Shown here: positions 15,884 to 24,411 of the stretch, piece by piece
How positions within the stretch are numbered: the first letter of the stretch is position 1
How the letters are laid out: each line of letters begins with the position of its first letter
Source of the DNA: DATDRM01 sp035291705
Lineage (GTDB): Bacteria; Chloroflexota; Anaerolineae; Anaerolineales; UBA4823
Assembly (NCBI GenBank): GCA_035291705.1
Contig: DATDRM010000166.1
Coordinates: 1-30,227 of the forward strand
Direction of reading: 5' to 3'
DNA length: 30,227 nucleotides
Translations under genes and position numbers: made by a program
The notes under the pieces: generated by a model
Databases searched by the model: none
What the model was told of the DNA's origin: nothing
Seen by the model: only the letters and a program-made list of their open reading frames with translations

Positions 15884-17227
15884 TCACAAGTCGACAAAAT
15901 AAGATTCGGCGGCATGGTCGATGAGTTCCGGGGAAAGAGCAGGTTCTAAGGAAAGATAGCGGGCAATATCCAGGATTTGGTCACACAGGTCGCGCGGGTG
16001 GGAGGCGCGTAGTTTTCGTCCCGGCTTGATATACCATTCTTGAAGCAGATAAGCCAACCCCTGGTCACTGAAGGCGACCGCTTTGGATTCCGCTACCCGG
16101 CGAAAAATCTCACGGTAATCATCATAACTTGGGTCTTTGATCTCGATTTTATGTCTCAAGCGGCGTAAGAAAGCTTCATCAACCAGGTCCTTGGGGGGTA
16201 AATTGGTGGAAAAAACAACCAGGACATCAAAAGGGATCTCAACTTTGCGACCGGTATGGAGAGTCAGGTAATCTATTCGGTTTTCTAGCGGAACAATCCA
16301 GCGGTTGAGCAGATCGCGAGGGCGAACCAGCTGCCGGCCGAAATCGTCGATCAGCAGAATCCCGCCATTGGCTTTGACCTGGAAAGGAGCCTCATAATAT
16401 TTATTGACATCATCGAAGACCAGGTCAAGCCCGGCTAATGTCAGTTCTCCACCGGTGACGATGAATGGCCGGTGTATCCGCACCCAGCGCGGGTCCCGGC
16501 GCGCCCCCGACCGGAGAGCGCCCGAAGCCGGGGCAGGGGCTTCCTCGGTTGGAGGGATTTTATGATTAACCGAGTCATAGATCTTGACAACCTGTCCATC
16601 GATGTAAACCGAGAATGGAATATACATGCTCTCTCGCAAAACCATATCCCCAATCGAACGGGCGATACTCGTCTTGCCATTACCTGGAGGGCCAAAAAGG
16701 AAAATCGAGGTTCCTGAATTCACCGCGGGTCCGATGCGGTGAAAAGCCTTCTCTGATAGGACAAGGTGAGAGAGAGCCTGGCGGATAGCGCGATGAGAAA
16801 GGTTGGTCCTCCCACGACTCTGGTGGCGGATTGCATCGTTATACATCTGAAGAGGCACTGGTGCAGGGCCAGCATATTGACTGCGCTCCAGAGCCTCACG
16901 CGCCCGCGCAATTCCAGCTCCCGTGATAGCATATTGATAAGCGCCTTCCCCTAAACCAACCTGGGTAGATTTCACCTCAACGAATTTTTCGCGTTTGAGG
17001 GTTTCCAAGATCTGGTCGATCACTCCCGCGAAAGGCAATGCGATTTCCTCTGCAACCTTAAAGCCGCTTAGATACCCTTGAAAATAAAGGATTTTCAGGG
17101 CTAAATCCTGCAGCCAGAGAGGAGAGAGTCCAGTGTCATCGATGCGATTGATGACAGGTGGTAGAAAATGCTTTTGTGGTGATCCCTCGCCAGATTCGGT
17201 CGAGGATTTTGAATGCGTTCCATTCAT
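15884..17227 (-). CDS. AAA ATPase with N-terminal winged-helix-like region
   Basis: 447 residues. Residues about 35-115 look like a winged-helix fold (two helices, a KREKFVEV recognition region, a wing ending AITGAGIARA). An AAA module follows, with Walker A GPPGNGKT (179-186, Lys185), Walker B ILLIDD (290-295), a sensor-1 Asn in VVFSTN (337-342) and Arg residues at 355-358 in the arginine-finger position. Walker B ends Asp-Asp, not Asp-Glu, but a second acidic residue is kept. An Ala/Pro-rich insertion (about 225-245) precedes an added beta region. COG-style annotation of similar proteins mentions a chaperone-like ATPase linked to Flp pili, but no pilus genes are here, so the role is open. 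AGGAG lies 8 bases before the ATG. Confidence 0.85.
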   Translation of the reverse strand: MNGTHSKSSTESGEGSPQKHFLPPVINRIDDTGLSPLWLQDLALKILYFQGYLSGFKVAEEIALPFAGVIDQILETLKREKFVEVKSTQVGLGEGAYQYAITGAGIARAREALERSQYAGPAPVPLQMYNDAIRHQSRGRTNLSHRAIRQALSHLVLSEKAFHRIGPAVNSGTSIFLFGPPGNGKTSIARSIGDMVLRESMYIPFSVYIDGQVVKIYDSVNHKIPPTEEAPAPASGALRSGARRDPRWVRIHRPFIVTGGELTLAGLDLVFDDVNKYYEAPFQVKANGGILLIDDFGRQLVRPRDLLNRWIVPLENRIDYLTLHTGRKVEIPFDVLVVFSTNLPPKDLVDEAFLRRLRHKIEIKDPSYDDYREIFRRVAESKAVAFSDQGLAYLLQEWYIKPGRKLRASHPRDLCDQILDIARYLSLEPALSPELIDHAAESYFVDL

Positions 17228-17266
17228 AGTTAAAACTCCTGGGCCAAGAAGACTGCGCTGTGTAAA

Positions 17267-17294
17267 ATTATAGCATGCTGCTTTACACTAGCAA
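17267..17294 (-). promoter_or_regulatory. Promoter of the AAA ATPase / minus-strand run
   Basis: Minus-strand TTGCTA (17294-17289), a 16-base spacer and TATAAT (17272-17267) preceded directly by TGC, an extended -10 arrangement. The predicted leader is about 33 bases and contains AGGAG before the AAA ATPase ATG. It may serve all five genes down to 10365. Confidence 0.6.
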
Positions 17295-17326
17295 GCCCGA
17301 ACTGAGTTGGCGCGATTTTCTGCTGG

Positions 17327-17332
17327 TATAAT
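17327..17332 (+). promoter_or_regulatory. -10 box of the GT2 glycosyltransferase gene
   Basis: A perfect TATAAT ends 7 bases before the ATG at 17340, so transcription should begin at or next to the start codon. The seven bases between (ACGCGCC) contain no ribosome-binding sequence, pointing to a leaderless mRNA. A -35 is not clear. Confidence 0.55.
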
Positions 17333-17339
17333 ACGCGCC

Positions 17340-18023
17340 ATGCAAATTTCCGTTATTATTCCGACGTTCAATGAAGCGAAAACTATTTATGAAATAATCA
17401 GACGCGTTCAAGCTGAAAATGTTGCAGACGAAATTCTCGTCGTTGATGATGGTTCGACAGATGGCACCCGGCAGGTAATGGAATCTTTAAATGATAAAGA
17501 CACCGTGCGGATGATCCTGCACGAGCGAAACCAGGGAAAAGGTGCTGCCATTCGAACCGGCATTCAGCAAGCCAAGGGAGATGTGATCATCATCCAGGAT
17601 GCAGACCTGGAATATAACCCTCGGGATTATCGTGCTCTTCTCCAGCCAATAGAAGATGGAATTGCTGACGTGGTTTATGGTTCACGGTTCTTGGGGGCCC
17701 CACGCCGGCCGGTGATGTTCTGGCATATGGTTGCAAACCAGCTACTAACTTTAATGACGAATATTCTCTACAATACGATCTTGACTGACATGGAGACCGG
17801 CTACAAGGTTTTCAAGCGCGAGGTGGTGCGGGATCTTCGCCTGCGCGCCAAACGATTTGATTTTGAACCAGAGTTTACCGCAAAGATACTTAAACGCAAG
17901 ACACGTCTTTTTGAGGTGCCGATCACCTTTAATCCTCGCGATTATGATGAGGGAAAGAAGATCGGGTTAAAAGATGCTTTCGCGGCAGTATGGGCTTTGC
18001 TCAAATACCGGTTCGTCGATTAG
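17340..18023 (+). CDS. GT2-family glycosyltransferase, dolichol-phosphate mannosyltransferase-like
   Basis: 227-residue GT-A enzyme with no membrane helix. The opening ISVIIPTFNEAKTI, the nucleotide-binding VVDDGSTDGT (35-43) and the metal-binding DAD (87-89, in QDADLEYNP) are typical of the DPM1/polyprenyl-phosphate sugar transferase branch of GT2. It probably transfers a sugar from a nucleotide donor to a lipid phosphate carrier. Donor and acceptor are not defined by sequence. The ATG at 17340 is preferred over an in-frame TTG at 17307, because the family starts at the first beta strand and the -10 box lies between the two. It converges on recJ, overlapping its 3' end by 23 bases. Confidence 0.92.
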   Translation: MQISVIIPTFNEAKTIYEIIRRVQAENVADEILVVDDGSTDGTRQVMESLNDKDTVRMILHERNQGKGAAIRTGIQQAKGDVIIIQDADLEYNPRDYRALLQPIEDGIADVVYGSRFLGAPRRPVMFWHMVANQLLTLMTNILYNTILTDMETGYKVFKREVVRDLRLRAKRFDFEPEFTAKILKRKTRLFEVPITFNPRDYDEGKKIGLKDAFAAVWALLKYRFVD

Positions 18024-19749
18024 GATTGTAATCAGCTAATCCGGCAGGCTTAATATCGCGCACATTTAGCTGCAGGCTCTCAAACCCATTATATTCGTTG
18101 ATCTCAAAGGTATACATTAAATCAATATAGGGGGGCAATTGATCCTGCCAGTAGCCCTGGCGAAAGGCGATCGCATCGAAATCGATTTTCCCGTCAGTGA
18201 CAGTCATTTTCAGGTGGTGACCATCCTCGCCGACAGCCCGGAAACGCCTGACCTTTAAACCTCGGCTTAGAAATACAGCCTGGGGATTGCCATATCCGGT
18301 GGGTTGCAGCCGATCCAGGTCCTGGAGGATATCCGGTTTCAAATCTACCAACGGGATTTCAGCATCGGCGTGTAAGCTCGGACGCAAGTCAATTTGTGCC
18401 AGGCTTTCGCTGGCAATCTTTTGGAGCCGTTCGACAAGCTCTGGTAAATATTCATTCCGAACGGTAAACCCGGCGGCCGCGGCGTGCCCCCCATGATGTT
18501 CAAGCAGGTCTTCGCAGCGGTCTAAAGCTTGAGTGATATGGAACTCCTGGATGCTCCGGCAGGAGCCGCGGGTGAACTCCGGGCCGCGATGGGCAACGAT
18601 GCTTGGACGGTAATATAGTTCTGTCAGGCGGGAGGCGGCCAATCCGACGACACCGCGATTGAAATCCGGGTGAGCGGCAAACAACAGCAGGGCCTCGGGA
18701 TCTTCAGCCAGAGCGATCTGCTCAGCGGCTGCCTGGATTTCTCGGGTGATGCGCTGGCGTTCCTTGTTTTGCTTATCTAAGGATTGCGCCAGTGCACCGG
18801 CTTCCTGAAGATCGTTTGTGGTGAGCAGTTTAAAGGCGGCCAAGGCAGAGTCGAGCCGCCCGGCGGCGTTCAATCGCGGGCCTAACACATAACCAATCTC
18901 GCTGGCCGTGATCCGTTCAGGATTTAAATTAACAACCTTGATGAGTGAAAATAGACCCTGTCTGGAAGGTCTGCGAATGGCTTGTATCCCGTCACGGACC
19001 AGCGAACGGTTTTCCCCTACTAAAGGCGCTAAATCTGAAACTGTACCCAGGGCGACCAGATCAAGTAAACGAGATGTATCTGACCCATGCGGAGAAGAAT
19101 AGCCATGTTCATTCAGTTGTGTGACCAGGGCCGAAGCGAGCTTGTATGCCAGGCCGACGCCAGCCAGGTCTTTGTCCGGGTAGGAGTCGCCGGGCTGTTT
19201 CGGGTTGATCACCGCCACAGCGACGGGCATCTCCCGACCGGTGTGATGGTGATCGGTAATGATTAAGTCCAGGCCGAGGGTTTTTGCGTGCTCGGCCTCT
19301 TCTATCGATCGAACGCCGCAATCAACGGTGACTACCAGTTTAATCCCATCGGCGCATAGATTGTCGAGCGCTTCCTTGTTCAGGCCGTACCCCTCGTCAA
19401 AACGGTTGGGAATATAACCGGTTACCTGGGCGCCAAGTTCCTGCAATACCTGCACCAAAAGCGCGGTCGCAGTCACGCCATCTGCATCGTAATCCCCATA
19501 GATAGCGATCTTCTCACCCTTCGAAATCCCCCATTCCAGGCGCGAGACTGCCGCCTGCATACCGGTCATCCGAAAGGGGTCTGTGCCGGGAGGAGGAGCA
19601 GCTTCTAGAAACTGGTGGGCGGTCTCGGGGGTGGTGTAACCGCGGTTGAAGAGGATTTGCCGTAATGGGAATGGATAAGCCTGCAGGGCGTCGTCAGCTT
19701 CTGGTGTCAGGGGTAATGCAACTTGCCAGCGCTTGGAGAGATGGTTCAT
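18001..19749 (-). CDS. recJ: Single-stranded-DNA-specific exonuclease RecJ
   Basis: 582-residue 5'-3' exonuclease acting on single-stranded DNA in recombination and mismatch or base-excision repair. DHH-superfamily motifs are visible: YGDYDADG (84-91), VTVDCG (140-145), TDHHHTG (165-171), GPRLNAAGRLD and, in the DHHA1 domain, EHHGGHAAAAGF. The C-terminal OB-like domain ends in a segment on a cell-wide pattern (EINEYNGFESLQLNVRDI). The ATG at 19749 is preferred over an in-frame TTG at 19773: AGGT lies 6 bases before it, and an extended -10 lies only just upstream of the TTG. The 3' end overlaps the glycosyltransferase gene antisense by 23 bases. Confidence 0.96.
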   Translation of the reverse strand: MNHLSKRWQVALPLTPEADDALQAYPFPLRQILFNRGYTTPETAHQFLEAAPPPGTDPFRMTGMQAAVSRLEWGISKGEKIAIYGDYDADGVTATALLVQVLQELGAQVTGYIPNRFDEGYGLNKEALDNLCADGIKLVVTVDCGVRSIEEAEHAKTLGLDLIITDHHHTGREMPVAVAVINPKQPGDSYPDKDLAGVGLAYKLASALVTQLNEHGYSSPHGSDTSRLLDLVALGTVSDLAPLVGENRSLVRDGIQAIRRPSRQGLFSLIKVVNLNPERITASEIGYVLGPRLNAAGRLDSALAAFKLLTTNDLQEAGALAQSLDKQNKERQRITREIQAAAEQIALAEDPEALLLFAAHPDFNRGVVGLAASRLTELYYRPSIVAHRGPEFTRGSCRSIQEFHITQALDRCEDLLEHHGGHAAAAGFTVRNEYLPELVERLQKIASESLAQIDLRPSLHADAEIPLVDLKPDILQDLDRLQPTGYGNPQAVFLSRGLKVRRFRAVGEDGHHLKMTVTDGKIDFDAIAFRQGYWQDQLPPYIDLMYTFEINEYNGFESLQLNVRDIKPAGLADYNPNRRTGI

Positions 19750-19776
19750 AAATCTACCTGGGCGGATATCCAATCA

Positions 19777-19785
19777 AGTATAGCA
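19777..19785 (-). promoter_or_regulatory. Extended -10 promoter of recJ
   Basis: Minus-strand TGC immediately followed by TATACT, an extended -10. It gives a leader of about 20 bases with AGGT before the recJ ATG at 19749. No clear -35 is present, as expected for extended -10 promoters. It is divergent from the yvcK promoter about 80 bases away. Confidence 0.5.
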
Positions 19786-19808
19786 TAAATAAAAAATTCA
19801 CCCCGAGA

Positions 19809-19838
19809 AGGAATTGTTCGAGATAGTGGACGATTCCT
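19809..19838. promoter_or_regulatory. Imperfect palindrome between recJ and yvcK (candidate operator)
   Basis: AGGAATTGTTC (19809-19819) and GGACGATTCCT (19828-19838) are inverted copies matching at 9 of 11 positions, separated by 8 bases. The site ends 2 bases before the yvcK -35 box. Its position suits a regulator of one or both divergent genes. No regulator is identified. Confidence 0.35.
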
Positions 19839-19840
19839 CG

Positions 19841-19869
19841 TTGACGAGTTGTCAAAAGACTGCTATCAT
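19841..19869 (+). promoter_or_regulatory. Sigma70-type promoter of yvcK with palindrome over the -35
   Basis: TTGACG (19841-19846), a 17-base spacer and TATCAT (19864-19869), the best-matched promoter in the window. The -10 ends 8 bases before the yvcK ATG, so the transcript is probably leaderless. The -35 is one arm of a perfect TTGAC-N5-GTCAA inverted repeat (19841-19855), which could be a repressor site. Confidence 0.65.
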
Positions 19870-19877
19870 GATCTAGT

Positions 19878-21218
19878 ATGACCGATCGGTTTAATAAGCG
19901 ATGGTTTAAACAGTTAGGGGGCCAACTCTCAATTAGCTTGCGCTGGTTGATTCCTGGATTGGGGGTAAAGCGATGGTTGGTCATCGTACTGCTGGGTATA
20001 ACGCTGTTCAGCATCGGCTTGGCGATTCTAATCCTTGACGTGTACCGGACTGCCCCGGAGACCTGGTGGCTGCCGATCATTTCAACAGCCTCTTTGCGAT
20101 TTTTACCACGCCTTTTACGGGCCTTAATATTCGGCGGATTGGGTGCTTTACTGGTCCTAAGGGGGATTTGGGGACTAAACCAATCCTTGATCGCTCCTTT
20201 TATGAAGCCAGGGAAGCGGGTGGTGGATGCCCTGACTGGTCACTGGCGGCGTGAACGCGGGGCGCGCATTGTGGCAGTCGGTGGTGGTCACGGCCTGGCC
20301 ACCTTGCTGCGCGGTTTAAAGGAATACACGAATAACCTGACAGCCATCGTCACCGTGTCCGATGATGGGGGATCATCGGGACGATTGAGGCGGACACTGG
20401 GAATACTGCCTCCGGGGGATATTCGAAACTGTCTGGCTGCCCTCTCCGACGACGAAGCGATGCTTGCCCAGCTTTTCCAGTATCGTTTTCCCAATGGTGC
20501 CAGCGGCCTGGACGGCCATTCATTCGGGAACCTCTTCATTACCGCCCTGGCGGAAATCACAGGCAGTTTTGAAGAAGCCATCGCTGAGTCTGGACGCGTG
20601 CTCTCAGTAAGCGGACGCGTACTACCTTCAACATTGCATGATGTACGCCTGTTGGCAGATGTCATGCTTCCCCATCTTGTCTCTGAAATTCGAGTGGAGG
20701 GCGAGAGTCGTATTCCGGAAAGCACGGGAAAGGTGCGCCGGGTGTGGTTAGAACCCAATACCCCCCCCGCATTCCCTGAGGCAGTCCAGGCGATCTTGAG
20801 TGCTGATTTGATCGTGATCGGTCCGGGGAGTCTTTACACGAGTATATTACCTAATTTACTCGTGCCAGACATCAGCGCTGCGATTCGTTCTAGCCGGGCG
20901 TTAAAAATGTTTATTTGTAACGTCGCCACTCAGTTGGGTGAGACGGAAGGTTACTCATGCGGCGACCATCTCCGGGCAATCGAAGAGCATGTTGGTAGCG
21001 GATTATTTGATATTGTAGTGAGCAACTGGCTTTTCGAGGGAAATTTGCCGGAAGGTATTCAGTGGGTTGTCGTGGAAGACGACCTGGATGCAGATTACCC
21101 TATTTATCGGGCTGATCTGATCGATTATGTCCAGCCCTGGCGGCATGAAGCCAAGAAACTTTCCCAGGTCGTGATCGATTTACTGGAAGAACGGACCGGT
21201 CCTTTGGTAGAATCGTGA
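19878..21218 (+). CDS. yvcK: YvcK/CofD-like family protein (gluconeogenesis factor) with N-terminal membrane hairpin
   Basis: 446 residues. The N-terminal portion has two hydrophobic helices (about 33-54 and 82-98) joined by a short loop, so the enzyme-like domain is tethered to the inner face of the membrane. The remainder has YvcK signatures: VAVGGGHGLATLLRGLK (from about 132), VTVSDDGGSSGRLR, PPGDIRNCLAAL, GHSFGNLF, IGPGSLYTSILPNLLV and ICNVATQLGETEGYS. In Bacillus and Mycobacterium, YvcK homologues bind UDP-sugars and are needed for growth on gluconeogenic carbon and for normal cell-wall synthesis. Here it stands directly before gap-pgk-tpiA, which fits that role. The start codon lies 8 bases after the -10 box and has no ribosome-binding sequence. 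Confidence 0.94.
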   Translation: MTDRFNKRWFKQLGGQLSISLRWLIPGLGVKRWLVIVLLGITLFSIGLAILILDVYRTAPETWWLPIISTASLRFLPRLLRALIFGGLGALLVLRGIWGLNQSLIAPFMKPGKRVVDALTGHWRRERGARIVAVGGGHGLATLLRGLKEYTNNLTAIVTVSDDGGSSGRLRRTLGILPPGDIRNCLAALSDDEAMLAQLFQYRFPNGASGLDGHSFGNLFITALAEITGSFEEAIAESGRVLSVSGRVLPSTLHDVRLLADVMLPHLVSEIRVEGESRIPESTGKVRRVWLEPNTPPAFPEAVQAILSADLIVIGPGSLYTSILPNLLVPDISAAIRSSRALKMFICNVATQLGETEGYSCGDHLRAIEEHVGSGLFDIVVSNWLFEGNLPEGIQWVVVEDDLDADYPIYRADLIDYVQPWRHEAKKLSQVVIDLLEERTGPLVES

Positions 21219-21335
21219 AGGTTTTTCCTGATTTGGAACTCAGATATTGGTGGATAAATCCTGCGGTTGTACTCATCAACTGACCGGGACTACCACTAAA
21301 ACTAACAATACTCTTTTCAATGCGGAGGCACAAAA

Positions 21336-22391
21336 ATGTCAGTAAAAGTTGGCATCAACGGATTTGGTCGCATAGGCCGGCAGGTGCTAAAAGCCATCCG
21401 GGATTACCATCCTGATGAGCTTGAAGTCGTCGCCTTCAATGACATCGGCGATCTGAAGACGATGGCCCATCTGCTTAAGTACGACTCGAACTATGGCCGC
21501 TATGATGGAACGGTCGAAGTCGGCGATGGCGAGTTGATCATTGATGGGAAGCCGGTTAAAGTCTTCAAAGAGACTGATCCCGCCAAGCTGCCCTGGGGCG
21601 ACATCGGTGTCGAAATCGTCGTCGAAGGCACCGGGCTTTTCACCATTAAGAAAGATGGAATCAACAAGAAGGGCAAGGAAGTGAGAGGCGCGGAGAACCA
21701 TATAACGAAGGGCGGAGCCAAGAAAGTGATTATCACGGCGCCTGCAGAAGGCGAGGACCTCACGATTGTCCTGGGCGTCAACGAGGACAAATACGATCCG
21801 GCGCTCCATCACGTGGTATCCAATGCGTCATGCACTACCAATGGTCTGGCACCGGCGGTAAAGGTGGCTAATGATAAGTTCATGGTCAACCGTGGGTTAA
21901 TGACCACGATCCACGCCTACACCAATGATCAAAAGATCCTCGACCAACCCCACAGCGATCTTCGCCGGGCGCGTGCGGCTGCCATGAGCATCATCCCCAC
22001 CTCAACAGGCGCTGCCCGGGCGCTAAAATTGGTCATCCCAGAGATGGATGGCAAGCTGGACGGATATGCCTTGCGTGTTCCAACCTCGACTGTGTCGGTC
22101 ATCGACCTCGCAGTAGAACTCGGCACTGCCACGACAACCGAGGAGCTACGCCAGGCTTTCCGCGACGCTGCAAACGGACCCATGAAAGGCATCCTTGCGG
22201 CGATCGAGGAGCCTCTGGTGAGCATAGATTTTAAGGGTGACCCGCACAGCTCCTTGATCGATTTGCCTTTGACGATGGTTCTGGGTAAGGGGGCGGGCAC
22301 TTTCGCAAAGATCATTGCCTGGTATGATAATGAATGGGGGTACTCCGTTCGGACTGCCGACCTGGCCGCCATGATGGCTAAATCGCTCTAA
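21336..22391 (+). CDS. gap: Glyceraldehyde-3-phosphate dehydrogenase, type I
   Basis: 351 residues; converts glyceraldehyde 3-phosphate, NAD and phosphate to 1,3-bisphosphoglycerate. The dinucleotide site GINGFGRIGR (6-15), the adenosine-ribose Asp36 (FNDIGD, favouring NAD over NADP) and the catalytic Cys166 in SNASCTTN are seen, with the partner His in TTIHAYTNDQ. It is about 15 residues longer than usual. The extra residues lie mainly in a Lys/Gly-rich loop around 105-125 (TIKKDGINKKGKEVRG) before the ITKGGAKK strand. A strong GGAGG (21324-21328) precedes the ATG by 7 bases. The 117-base gap after yvcK shows no terminator and no convincing promoter, so it may be co-transcribed or separately started. 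Confidence 0.97.
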   Translation: MSVKVGINGFGRIGRQVLKAIRDYHPDELEVVAFNDIGDLKTMAHLLKYDSNYGRYDGTVEVGDGELIIDGKPVKVFKETDPAKLPWGDIGVEIVVEGTGLFTIKKDGINKKGKEVRGAENHITKGGAKKVIITAPAEGEDLTIVLGVNEDKYDPALHHVVSNASCTTNGLAPAVKVANDKFMVNRGLMTTIHAYTNDQKILDQPHSDLRRARAAAMSIIPTSTGAARALKLVIPEMDGKLDGYALRVPTSTVSVIDLAVELGTATTTEELRQAFRDAANGPMKGILAAIEEPLVSIDFKGDPHSSLIDLPLTMVLGKGAGTFAKIIAWYDNEWGYSVRTADLAAMMAKSL

Positions 22392-22398
22392 ATTGCAA

Positions 22399-22446
22399 CG
22401 TGTAAAACGTGGAATGTGGGTGAATCCCCGTTCCACGTTTTACGCG
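22399..22446 (+). promoter_or_regulatory. Long RNA hairpin between gap and pgk
   Basis: GTAAAACGTGGAA (22402-22414) and TTCCACGTTTTAC (22431-22443) form a perfect 13-pair stem, lengthened to 16 pairs by a U-G, a G-C and a C-G outward. The 16-base loop can itself pair GGG with CCC. There is no T run after it, so it is not a standard terminator. It ends 2 bases before the pgk Shine-Dalgarno (TGGAGG, 22449-22454). It may mark a processing site, protect an mRNA end or adjust pgk translation. Confidence 0.65.
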
Positions 22447-22459
22447 CCTGGAGGCAAAA

Positions 22460-23638
<1,179 letters not shown>

Positions 23639-23640
23639 CC

Positions 23641-24411
23641 ATGCGCACCCCGGTTGTTGCTGGCAATTGGAAGATGTACAAGACAGTAACAGAAGCAAGG
23701 CATATGGTTTCAGAAATGGTGCCTGGCTTACAAGCGATTAAGGGGGTGGAAAAAGTGCTTTGCCCGCCTTTCACCGCCTTGCTGGCTGTGTCGGCTTTGC
23801 TGGAAGGGACCGACATTGGGATAGGGGCCCAAAACATGCATTGGGAGAACGCGGGAGCATATACAGGCGAGGTTTCCCCGCTGATGGTTGCCGAAATTTG
23901 TCAGTACATAATTTTGGGTCATTCCGAGCGACGCACATACTTTATGGAAACAGATACCAATGTTAATAGAAAGGTACAAGCTGCCCTCCTGCACGGACTG
24001 ACTCCCATTGTGTGTGTGGGAGAAACGCTGGAAGAAAACGAAACCGGTCGGACGCGAGAAGTCGTTTCCAGACAGACCAAGCAAGGACTGGTTGGCTTGA
24101 GCTTCGAGGAAGAAAGTTCAACAGGGATTAATGTGATCATCGCTTACGAACCGGTGTGGGCGATCGGTACTGGCCGCGCTGCCACGGCGGAGGGAGCGAG
24201 TGCTGTGATTGCTCAAAGTATTCGACCAGCGCTGGCTGAATTATTTGGCCAGCAAGGAGCACAGTCGATTCGGGTATTGTATGGTGGCTCAGTCAGCGCA
24301 GGTAATGCCGCTGAGTTCTTTGCCCAGCCTGAGATAGATGGCGCCCTGGTTGGAGGCGCCAGCCTGAAGGTCGGGGAGTTTATCCAAATTACCCAATCCG
24401 CAGCGTTGTGA
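23641..24411 (+). CDS. tpiA: Triosephosphate isomerase
   Basis: 256 residues; interconverts dihydroxyacetone phosphate and glyceraldehyde 3-phosphate. The catalytic Lys in AGNWKMYK (about residue 11), the electrophilic His in LGHSERR, the general-base Glu in AYEPVWAIGTG and the phosphate-binding YGGSV and LVGGASL are intact. It begins 2 bases after pgk. Its stop codon overlaps the GTG start of the following membrane protein gene (GTGA), so that gene is coupled to the glycolytic operon. Confidence 0.98.
   Translation: MRTPVVAGNWKMYKTVTEARHMVSEMVPGLQAIKGVEKVLCPPFTALLAVSALLEGTDIGIGAQNMHWENAGAYTGEVSPLMVAEICQYIILGHSERRTYFMETDTNVNRKVQAALLHGLTPIVCVGETLEENETGRTREVVSRQTKQGLVGLSFEEESSTGINVIIAYEPVWAIGTGRAATAEGASAVIAQSIRPALAELFGQQGAQSIRVLYGGSVSAGNAAEFFAQPEIDGALVGGASLKVGEFIQITQSAAL

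Noticed and set aside
20288..20758. A 156-codon open frame antisense to yvcK (and similar frames antisense to gap and pgk)
   Set aside because: They cover the most conserved motifs of the sense genes and carry Ser/Arg-rich, low-information translations typical of shadows.
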